DNA from: Paenibacillus sp. JCM 10914
GTDB lineage: Bacteria > Bacillota > Bacilli > Paenibacillales > Paenibacillaceae
Direction: 5' to 3'
Assembly: GCF_001315105.1 (NCBI RefSeq)
Contig: NZ_BAZR01000009.1
Coordinates: forward strand, 62,001-126,000
Length of the DNA stretch: 64,000 nt
The first letter of the stretch is position 1, and each line of letters begins with the position of its first letter. Shown piece by piece: positions 53,186 through 61,130 of the stretch. The position numbers and the translations under genes were made by a program. The notes beneath the pieces are model-generated. The model worked only from the letters and a program-made list of their open reading frames with translations. It was not told the DNA's origin and ran no database searches.

Positions 53186-53338
53186 ACCTCTTAGAGTCTG
53201 AAAAAACCTCGGAGGTTTATGCATGCATATTGATACTGGTAGAGCTTCTTGCTATATCCAACTAGAGGCTTCCTGCTTTTTGGTATTAAGCGGGTGTAGG
53301 CATCCCCTGAATTCTAACTGAACATGAATATTTAAGAG

Positions 53339-53366
53339 AGCGTCCCTTGCTGGGCGCTTTCTTTTT
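53339..53366 (+). terminator. intrinsic terminator downstream of the HTH-ImmA gene
   Basis: AGCGTCCC and GGGCGCT arms (one bulged T) with a TTGCT loop, followed by TTCTTTTT. Confidence 0.7.
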
Positions 53367-53381
53367 ATATAAATATTCTTT

Positions 53382-53422
53382 AAAAGCCGAATGCCTGAAT
53401 TATAGCGCAATCGGCTTTTTTT
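53382..53422 (+). terminator. intrinsic terminator
   Basis: AAAAGCCGA and TCGGCTTTT form a 9-bp stem around a 20-base loop, and the T-run continues for seven Ts in all. Confidence 0.8.
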
Positions 53423-53442
53423 CGTTGAAGGGAGGAAAACGA

Positions 53443-53475
53443 ATGAAAAAGGTAGTCGCCCATGCTCTATTGTAA
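53443..53475 (+). pseudogene. 10-codon ORF with strong ribosome-binding site, truncated gene start
   Basis: AAGGGAGG lies seven bases before an ATG. The frame reads MKKVVAHALL and stops. The ribosome-binding site and natural-looking N-terminus suggest the beginning of a gene whose body was lost at the island edge, but a leader peptide is possible. Confidence 0.35.
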
Positions 53476-53656
53476 AATAATGCATAATTCATCAAGTTGA
53501 AAAGGTGTGAAATTCCATAATAACTCGAAAGCTACCAATAAATTAATTAAAGAAAAGTCAACGTATCTGTGCAAAACGCACATAAACCGATGAACTGATC
53601 CCTTGGTCAGAAGCAGCTCTTGAAAACAATCCCACAACCTGGTCATATCTATTAAA

Positions 53657-53703
53657 TATAGCTAGTTATTGACTCACAAGAACCTCTCATTGATGAGATG
53701 TTT
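53657..53703. repeat. right copy of the 47-bp imperfect direct repeat
   Basis: Matches 42192-42238 at 39 of 47 positions in the same orientation. It contains a small TCTCA-TTGA-TGAGA stem-loop that is less regular in the left copy. Confidence 0.6.
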
Positions 53704-53844
53704 ACTCTAATAATTAAAACTAAAGATTATTTGAGATTCGATGTGCAAAACAAGAAGGGATAAAGTTTCGAAGCTAAAGTCAAAGGAGAATAACAAATAG
53801 ATAATGCTTGTGATATGATTGTTAGCTTTGTAAATTAAAGATCA

Positions 53845-53875
53845 AGCGCCCTTACCCCTCCCGGGTAAGGGCGCT
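53845..53875. terminator. bidirectional terminator of the sugar ABC permease genes
   Basis: AGCGCCCTTACCC and GGGTAAGGGCGCT form a perfect 13-bp stem with a five-base loop. It lies 22 bases after the stop of the minus-strand permease gene. T-rich sequence follows on the plus strand. Confidence 0.85.
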
Positions 53876-53896
53876 CTTCTTTTCCCCACAAAACTT

Positions 53897-54788
53897 CTAA
53901 CTCTTAATAGCCCCCATCATAATCCCCTTCACAAAGTACCTTTGCACAAAAGGATACACCATAATGATCGGCAGCGTGGCGACCATGGTCACCGCCATCC
54001 GAATGCTTTCACTGGATACCGGGATTCGCTTGGAGCCCTGGGCCAGCTGCTGGGCGTCGGACATCATGCCGGCGGTTTGGAACTGGTTGAGGATCTTCAC
54101 CAGGACGGCCTGCAAGGTCTTGAGCTCCGGCTTGTACGTATACACATAGGAGTCATACCAGGAGTTCCAGTGGCCGATGGCCAGGAACAGACCAATCGTG
54201 GCGAGCACCGGCACGCACAGCGGCATAATAATGCGGAAGAACGTCTGCAGGTCGTTGGCACCGTCGATTTTGGAAGATTCTTCGATCTCGCCGGGAATCT
54301 GCTCCATGAAGGTACGTACGAGAATCATCAGGAACACGCCGATCAGGCCAGGGAAGATGTAGACCCAGAAGGAGTCGATCAATCCCAGGGAGCGGATAAT
54401 CATATACGTTGGAATGAGCGCCGCCGAAATACATCGTGAATACAAAGAAGAAGGAGAAGTATTTCCATCCGAGCAGGCTGCGCTTGCTGAGTGGATAGGC
54501 GAGCAGGGTGATGAAGAAGATGGATGCCGCCGTTCCGACAACCGTCCGGAGTACGGTAACCTTAATCGCGTTCCATATTTCCGGATTCCGGAAGATGGTC
54601 ACGTAGCTCTCGATGGTCGGCACTCTCGGCCAGAAGTACAGATTGCCCCGCATTGTATCGGTCGCATCGTTCAAGGAGATGACCAGGATGTTCCAGAACG
54701 GGTAGAAGGTCACGATAAAGATGCAAGTCAGAAATGCATATAAAGCGGCATCGAAGATACGTTCAGACGCGGTTTTTTTGCTAGTCAT
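53897..54788 (-). pseudogene. sugar ABC transporter permease (YtcP/LplC-like), frameshifted near 54420
   Basis: The first frame (from ATG 54788) has TM1 (ALYAFLTCIFIVTFYPFWNIL) and reads to FFFVFTMYFGG. The family continues as GLIPTYM, and LIPTYMIIRSLGLIDSFWVYI is found in the next frame. Removing one base from GGCGGCGCTC restores a 296-residue permease with six membrane segments and the EESSKIDGANDLQTFFRIIMPL EAA-loop. The C-terminus (VQRYFVKGIMMGAIKS) is typical of the sugar-transport permease class. It is co-transcribed with the permease at 54807 and serves the binding protein at 59.4 kb. This is the only clear extra-base event in the window. Confidence 0.8.
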
Positions 54789-54806
54789 GGGTGGACCTCC
54801 TTATGT

Positions 54807-55784
54807 TTAGAATAGGGACTGACCGTTCAGCTTCTTCGCCGTGTAGTTAACGATGACCACGATGATGAAAGCGACCACGGAGCTGAACATGCCGACGGCT
54901 GCCGCATAGGAGAACATGCCGTTCTGGATACCGTAGCGGAACGAATAGGTGGACAGTACATCTGAGTATTCCCGCGTCAGATCATTACCCAGCAGGAAAT
55001 GCTGGTCGAAGCCCGCGTTCAGAATACCGCCGAGTGCCAGGATCAACAGAATGACAATCGTCGGTTTCAAGTGAGGCAGGGTGATAAACCGGATCTGCTT
55101 GAATCGGTTCGCGCCATCGACTTTGGCTGCTTCATACAGCTCTGGGTTGATGGACGAAATCGCCGCCAGATACATAATCGAGCTGTAACCCATATCCTTC
55201 CACGTGTTACCGAGCGCAACGATCCACCAGAAGTATTGACCATTCTGTAGGAATAAAACGCTTTCATTGGTGATGTGGAAGAACTTTAGTATCCCATTTA
55301 TTGCGCCATCGGATGACAGCAGGGTAACGATGATGTTCGCCGCAATTACCCAGGAAATGAAATACGGAAGATAGGAGGCGGTTTGCACCGTCTTCTTAAA
55401 CCTTACACTCTTGATCTCGTTAATCGCGATGGCAATCAGGATCGGCATCGGGAAGGAGAACAGTAGCGTGATCAGCGTTGAAGCCAGCGTGTTCCGCATG
55501 ACGATATAGAAGTCGCCGTTGTTGAAGAAGTAACGGAACCATTCGAAGCCTACGAATTCACTCGTAAATAGGGTCGACCAGAAGCCGCCCAGCGTCGGCT
55601 GGTAATTGACAAACGACATGTATAAACCGACCATGGGTGTATACGCGAAAATAATCGCCCAGATCAAACCGGGCAGCATCATCAGGAATAAATACTTCTG
55701 CTGCTTTAGAATGGTCCAGCGGTTTTTTCGGGGAGGACTAAGATTCAGGTCACTCCGCGTCTGTAAAGTTGTAGCAGGTTTCAT
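54807..55784 (-). CDS. sugar ABC transporter permease (LplB/YtcO-like)
   Basis: About 325 residues with six membrane segments. YLFLMMLPGLIWAIIFAYTPMVGLY is TM1, the EAA loop is ELYEAAKVDGANRFKQIRFITLPHLKPT, and QHFLLGNDLTREYSDVLSTYSFRYG is typical of the LplB-like group. It pairs with the downstream permease to import an oligosaccharide. I select ATG 55784 (MKPATTLQT) with GAGGTG seven bases upstream; the frame runs further back without a supporting site. It is divergent from the YesN-like regulator, with an inverted repeat between them. Confidence 0.88.
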   Translation of the reverse strand: MKPATTLQTRSDLNLSPPRKNRWTILKQQKYLFLMMLPGLIWAIIFAYTPMVGLYMSFVNYQPTLGGFWSTLFTSEFVGFEWFRYFFNNGDFYIVMRNTLASTLITLLFSFPMPILIAIAINEIKSVRFKKTVQTASYLPYFISWVIAANIIVTLLSSDGAINGILKFFHITNESVLFLQNGQYFWWIVALGNTWKDMGYSSIMYLAAISSINPELYEAAKVDGANRFKQIRFITLPHLKPTIVILLILALGGILNAGFDQHFLLGNDLTREYSDVLSTYSFRYGIQNGMFSYAAAVGMFSSVVAFIIVVIVNYTAKKLNGQSLF

Positions 55785-55849
55785 ATGGGGCACCTCGCAT
55801 CTCAAGTTATCTAAAATTATAAGACTCCGAAAAAATGAGTGTCGATATG

Positions 55850-55907
55850 ACAATGTAACGAAAGATGCTTGAAAATAACTTACATTGTATGTTCCCATAG
55901 TTATAAT
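55850..55907. promoter_or_regulatory. inverted repeat and promoter between permease and yesN-like genes
   Basis: ACAATGTAA (55850-55858) and TTACATTGT (55880-55888) are exact inverted copies, 30 bases centre to centre, about three helical turns. A perfect TATAAT at 55902-55907 reads toward the regulator gene, with the right arm overlapping its -35 position (TTACAT, 16-base spacer). This is a natural place for an AraC-type regulator to control both directions. Confidence 0.55.
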
Positions 55908-55958
55908 GACGAAATCGCTATAATATTAAGGGATAAGCTGACACAGGGGGTAGTGAAC

Positions 55959-57500
55959 ATGTATAGCATTTTTCTAGTGGATGACGAAGAGCTTGAACTT
56001 GAGATGATCAGAGACTATATTCGCTGGGAAGAGATGGGGATATATGTCGCCGGAACAGCCCTGAACGGTAAGGATGCATTGGAGAAGATCGAGGTGATCC
56101 AGCCTGATATCGTATTGACCGATGTCCAGATGCCTGTGATGAACGGGCTTGAAATGGCTAAGCAGGTGAGTGAGCAGTTTGACTGGATTCAATTCGTATT
56201 CTTGACCGGACATGATGAATTTAATTATGTGAAGTCAGCCTTGAATGTGGGAGCGGTCGGCTATTTATTAAAGCCGCTTGATCTGAGCGAAATTGTAAGC
56301 GTTATCGAGAAAGTGAAACAGCGCTGCGAGGAAGTGCGGATGAAGAACCGCTCGATTCGTGTAACGAAATCCAATATTTTAAGAGAGATGATCTTTGAGA
56401 AGGACGAGGAACGATTAATCAATCTTGCAGGCAGCTACCAGAAGCTGTCCCGCCATACGGAGCCAAAAACCTATACGCTTACGCTGCTGAGCATGGACAG
56501 TCCGAGTGGTACGGTGCCGGGCTTGTCCCTTGAAGATGGTATGACACGCCTTCACTCCTATATGGAGGAGTGGCTTGTGGATAAGAAGCTGCAAGCTGAC
56601 TTTGTCGTCTGCCGGGAAGGAGAGCTTGGCATCTTCATGGATTCATCCAACCATCTGAGCCGATTTGCGTGGGAGGATGTGCTGAAGCAGATGCAGGAGA
56701 AGCTTGGCTTTACCATTACAGCAGCAGTGAACGAGGAGCCGGAGGAGCTGTCACGAATCCAGAATAGCTATCAAGAGACAAGGTTCATGCTCGATGAGAT
56801 GTTCTACGTCGGGAATGGAAGAGTGATATACGCCAAGGATGTGCAGCGGCAGCTGGGCAGTCGGCAGATCCCGCCGTTTCAAGATACGGCTTATTTCGAA
56901 GACATACATCAGCTGGCATCCGAACAAGCCGCACAGAAGCTGCGGGAGTATTTCAAGCGGCTGGTTATGCTGCGGATTACAAAAACGGAGGTGTGTGACT
57001 TTGCAATTGGTCTGGTGGAACGCCTGCTGGAGCAGATTCATGAACCGATGACGGAGAGTCATAAGCGGGCAGAGCTGTATCACTCGATCTATCAGTGTCG
57101 CACCATTATTGAAATCGAGGGCATCGTGATGGCGTATGCAGAGCATGCAATCGATACGCTCGAACACCGGTTCATGGACAAGAATGCGAGGCTGGTGCAT
57201 CAGGTTCGAACGACCATCGATCAGACCTTCCATCAATCCATTACCATCAACAGTCTGTCCGATCAAGTATATCTCTCGCCCAACTACTTGCGTTCCATCT
57301 TCAAAGAGAAGACCGGCATGACGATCCATGATTATTTAACGAGAATCCGGTTGAATAAAGCCAAGGAACTGCTGGCGGATGAGTCGCTTAAAGTGCAGGA
57401 TATCGCCCAAAGAGTCGGCTACGAGAGCACGTCCTACTTCATTTCCTTATTCCTGAAGAGCCAAGGAGTCACGCCTAATGAATACCGCAAACACATGTAA
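55959..57500 (+). CDS. AraC-type response regulator (YesN-like)
   Basis: About 513 residues. An N-terminal receiver has FLVDDEELE, the phospho-acceptor Asp in DIVLTDVQMPVMNGLEMA and GYLLKPLDLSEI. A middle region of about 270 residues follows, then a C-terminal AraC DNA-binding domain with two HTHs (TINSLSDQVYLSPNYLRSIF and KVQDIAQRVGYESTSYFISLF). ATG 55959 follows GGGGGTAGTG; the frame is open 30 codons further up without a site. It overlaps the kinase gene by 23 bases. The pair should sense a sugar and switch on the ABC importer and glycosidase genes. Confidence 0.92.
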   Translation: MYSIFLVDDEELELEMIRDYIRWEEMGIYVAGTALNGKDALEKIEVIQPDIVLTDVQMPVMNGLEMAKQVSEQFDWIQFVFLTGHDEFNYVKSALNVGAVGYLLKPLDLSEIVSVIEKVKQRCEEVRMKNRSIRVTKSNILREMIFEKDEERLINLAGSYQKLSRHTEPKTYTLTLLSMDSPSGTVPGLSLEDGMTRLHSYMEEWLVDKKLQADFVVCREGELGIFMDSSNHLSRFAWEDVLKQMQEKLGFTITAAVNEEPEELSRIQNSYQETRFMLDEMFYVGNGRVIYAKDVQRQLGSRQIPPFQDTAYFEDIHQLASEQAAQKLREYFKRLVMLRITKTEVCDFAIGLVERLLEQIHEPMTESHKRAELYHSIYQCRTIIEIEGIVMAYAEHAIDTLEHRFMDKNARLVHQVRTTIDQTFHQSITINSLSDQVYLSPNYLRSIFKEKTGMTIHDYLTRIRLNKAKELLADESLKVQDIAQRVGYESTSYFISLFLKSQGVTPNEYRKHM

Positions 57501-59315
57501 ACCGCTCACTTGGCTCGGCCGCCTGGCACGCTCCTTCCCGTTTGGTCACAAGCGCGCTTATTCCAATTGGCGGCTCCGGCACAAGTTCTTTTTCATCTTC
57601 CTGATCGTGATCATTCTGCCGTTCTCGCTGCTGATCTATTACTCGTATACTTCGACCCGCAGCACGATTACAGAACATACCTATACGGCGTTGAACGGAT
57701 CGTTGGCACAGATTAATACGAACGTGGAGAAACGACTGGAGTATTACCATCAGCTGTCGAACATTTTCTATATGGATGCGCAACTCCGCAATTATCTATC
57801 GACCGATTATGAGCAGGCGTACTATTATCTGGATGCCTTCGAATACATCAACCGGACGCTGTCGTCCCAGATGACCCTGAACGCCAACATTCTGGGCATT
57901 ACAATCTATACGGATAACCAAACCTTGTATTCCGACGGCCAATACGTCAAGTATACGCAAGAGATGCCTCCATCGATGAAGGAACAGATCCTTCAGGCTG
58001 CCGGAAATACGATGTATTTCCATTCCGGGGATTCCTTAGCCGACGATGCCTATATTACCATTGCCCGTTCTTTAAGCTACTTCAGCTTGCAGCATCCCTA
58101 CGGGATGCTGACCATGGACATTAACGATAACGAATTCTACTCCTTGATCAAGATGGAGAATTATAACAAGAGCGTCTATATCATCGACGAGAACGGTGGC
58201 GTGATCAGTACGGGGGATCAGGAGTTCAAGTCCAACGATCTATTTGCTGTATTTCCCATTCAAGAGAAGCTGACAGATGATGCTGGTAATTTCGATATTC
58301 GGATCGATGGGCAGGAGCGTTTCTTCACATATAAAAAGCTGAGCAATGGCTGGTTTACGGTTATCACCGTGCCTTATGACGAACTGCTGGCCAATACGAA
58401 TCAAGCGACCAAGAATATCATCTGGTATTCTGCGGTGGCGATTCTCATTGCGATCCTGCTGCTCTATTTTACGACCAAGGTCATGACCAAGCGAATTGAG
58501 GTACTGCTGCAACAGATCCGGAGGGTGGAACGCGGGGATTTCCGGTTGTCGATCAAATCGATGGGACATGATGAAATCGGCCAGGTTTCATTTGCTTTCA
58601 ATAAGATGGCGTCCACGATTGAGACTTTGATTCACGATGTGTATGAGAAGGAGATCGCAAGGAAGGAGTCGGAGCTGAACATACTTCAAGCGCAGATCAA
58701 CCCCCATTTTCTGTACAATACATTGTCCTCGATATCATCATTGGCTATTAAGGAAGGGGCCATGCCGGTGTATCAGATGGTCAATTATCTGGCTAAGTAT
58801 TACAGAGTCTCGCTGAATAAGGGAAAGCGCATCATTCTAATGGAGCAGGAGATCAACTTGGTGAAGAACTATGTTGCGATTCAGAAGATACGGTTTCGGG
58901 ATAAGCTGCATATGCATTATGATCTGGATGAGCAGTTATTTGGAACCACGACGATCAAGCTCATTCTGCAACCGTTCATCGAGAACTGTATCAATCATGC
59001 CATATGGGACGAATCGGGGATCAACATTATCCTGAAGGTGAAGCGTGACGGGGAGGACATCTTGCTCCAGGTTATCGATGATGGGATTGGGATGACAACT
59101 GAACAGTTGGATCAACCTTTGACAAATCGGATAATCTATCCGGGTATGGCGTGAAAAATGTAGATGACCGCATCAAGCTCACCTACGGGGAGGAATATGG
59201 TGTCAGCATCTTTAGTCGTCTGGGCATCGGGACCGCGGTAACGATCCGTATACCTGCAATTTCCGATAGGCATCCTGCAAACCAACGGGATAGCAAACCT
59301 ATACAATTGGAATGA
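57478..59315 (+). pseudogene. YesM-like sensor histidine kinase, frameshifted near 59125
   Basis: Two membrane segments enclose a dCache-type sensor region (about residues 45-295). A HAMP linker follows, then the His_kinase box QINPHFLYNTLSSISSLA, NCINHAIWDES (N-box) and DDGIGM (G1). The frame then stops at 59154, but one missing A in ACAAATCGG restores LTKSDNLSGYGVKNVDDRIK (the G2 box) and a normal end at 59315, 612 residues in all. As sequenced the kinase would lose part of its ATP-lid. It overlaps the yesN-like gene, and the sugar-binding protein gene follows. Confidence 0.85.
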
Positions 59316-59333
59316 CAGACACTTTGCACTATG

Positions 59334-59387
59334 AATTGTAAGATTGCGTTATAGAACATTGAACTCCCGATTTTTACAATTATAGCT
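59334..59387 (+). promoter_or_regulatory. promoter and inverted repeat before the sugar-binding protein gene
   Basis: AATTGTAA (59334-59341) and TTACAATT (59374-59381) are exact inverted copies, 40 bases apart. TTGAAC (59359-59364) and TATAGC (59381-59386) are spaced 16 bases and fit a moderate sigma-A promoter. The half-sites resemble those before the yesN-like gene, so one regulator could act at both. Confidence 0.45.
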
Positions 59388-59433
59388 ATATTCAATCAGA
59401 TGAATATGACGACCTTAGAAAGGGGTTCAGGGA

Positions 59434-61037
59434 ATGAAGAAACTAAAATTAATGCTGGCAGCAGCGCTCGTTATGACAACGCTTTCGGCATGCGGCGGCA
59501 GCCACAGTCGGCAACGGGCGGTGGCGATGATGACGGTAACGCACCCATTACATTAACCTGGTTTGACCAGAATACGGGGGATGCCTTTACGAATCCGGTG
59601 GCGCAAGTCATCACAGAGAAGACGGGGGTTACCGTCGAAATTCAGCAGCCAACGGGCAATCCGGTTGAGAAGCTGAATCTGATGCTAGCCAGTGGGGATC
59701 TTCCCGATGTTATTCTGATGAGTCGTGGAAGCGATATCATGAACAAGTACATTACCTCCGGCGCGGTCATCCCGCTGAATGATCTGATCGAAGAGCATGG
59801 ACCGAATATTCAGAAAATGTACGGCGATACGTTAACCAGAACGAGAAACGAGGACGGCAACAATTATTACTTCTCCAACTGGTACGGTCTGGAAGAGTAC
59901 CCGGTGTTCGGCTTCATGATGCGTAAGGATATTTTGAAGGAGCTTGGTGTCGGCGCTAAGGTCGATAACGGGGAGCCGTTCACGGCGGAGGAGTTCGAAG
60001 AATTGCTTGTGAAATTCAAAGAGGAATATCCGACCATCGATGGTAATGCGAGCATTCCGATGGCACTCAACGGCGAGAATATCGGAAGCGTATCCGGTAG
60101 TCTCAAAGGGATGTACGGCATGATGCCGTATTACGAAACGAATGGGGAACTGAAGAAGGACATTCGTGATCCGCGCTATCTTGAGATGGTCAAATTCCTG
60201 AATTCCTTGTACCGTAAAGGGCTACTGGATAAGGAATGGGCTACGATGAAGACCAAGCAATACGAGCAGAAGCTAGGTAACGGGAATGTGTTTGCAACGG
60301 CAGAAGCGCTGTGGAATGTCGGGAATGCGAATACGCTCCTCAAAGCCGAAGCAACCGATAAGGCAACTGAGGATGAGCGTCAATTCTATCAATATAAAGT
60401 ACTTGCACCAGGCGTGAAGGCTGACGAGACAACCTACGGACCGAAGAGCTCCCTAGGATGGGATGGCGTCGCCATCAGCCGCTCCAACAAGGATCCGGTC
60501 AGAACGATGAAACTGCTGGATTTCCTAGCAAGTGAAGAAGGTCAGTACCTGTTGATGTGGGGGATTGAAGGCGAGCATTGGGATATGAAGGACGGCAAAC
60601 ATGTTCCAAGACAAGAAGTGCTCGATGATTTCCAGCGGAACTGGGATGAAGCTTCTCGCACAACGGGCATCCGCAAGTGGACTTGGATGATCAAGAACGG
60701 TCCTGGCGAAGATGGAACCCCTTATGACCTGATGGGTCGATATCAGACGGATCCGGTAACGGAACTGGCAATCAAGAATCTGGCGGACACGTCGTTTGAT
60801 ACAGCACCTTATGATAACCTGGGACCTGCAGGCGGAACGCCAGAGGCCATTATGGAGACAAAGGTGAATGATACCATTAACTCGTATTTCCTGAAAATGG
60901 CCTTGTCTCCATCCGAGAGTCAAGTGGAGGAGTCCTATAACCAGATGATGGCGGAGGTAGAGGCAGCAGGACTAGCTAAACTGGAAGAGATTTATACGGA
61001 CAATTATAACAAACGACAAGCATTGTGGGATAAGTAA
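59434..61037 (+). pseudogene. sugar ABC transporter substrate-binding lipoprotein, frameshifted near 59477
   Basis: ATG 59434, behind AAAGGGGTTCAGGGA, opens a lipoprotein signal (MKKLKLMLAAALVMTTLSAC, lipobox LSAC). The frame is lost a few codons later. One missing C at AGCCACAG (about 59477) restores CGGS-PQSATGGGDDDG, and the rest reads in the open frame to 61037, giving 534 residues of the extracellular solute-binding family 1 (LplA/YtcQ-like; ITLTWFDQNTGDAF, MLASGDLPDVILMSRG). It delivers the sugar to the permeases at 53.9-55.8 kb. A frame open from 59400 lacks the signal peptide and is not the real start. Confidence 0.85.
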
Positions 61038-61046
61038 GCTGGTTAA

Positions 61047-61086
61047 GGAGAGTCAAAAGATGCTTCTTTTGACTCTCCCTTTTCTT
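61047..61086 (+). terminator. intrinsic terminator after the binding-protein gene
   Basis: GGAGAGTCAAAAGA and TCTTTTGACTCTCC form a perfect 14-bp stem with a four-base loop, followed by CTTTTCTTT. Confidence 0.88.
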
Positions 61087-61130
61087 TATAATTCAACAAA
61101 CATCAACGTGCACTGGAAGGGTGATATTCA

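Larger units (their letters stand above)
53186..53896. other. 711-base region at the right island boundary
   Basis: No full gene seen. It contains a small hairpin AACCT/AGGTT (53206-53218), terminators at 53339-53366 and 53382-53422, a 10-codon frame with a strong ribosome-binding site (53443-53475), the right copy of the island repeat (53657-53703) and a strong bidirectional terminator (53845-53875). Another AAAGGAG with no gene after it lies near 53780. Composition returns to the host average after about 53.84 kb. Confidence 0.6.

Noticed and set aside
59400..59433. Start of the sugar-binding protein at the ATG at 59400
   Set aside because: It would give a protein without a signal peptide; the ATG at 59434 opens a perfect lipoprotein signal and joins the main frame after one missing base.
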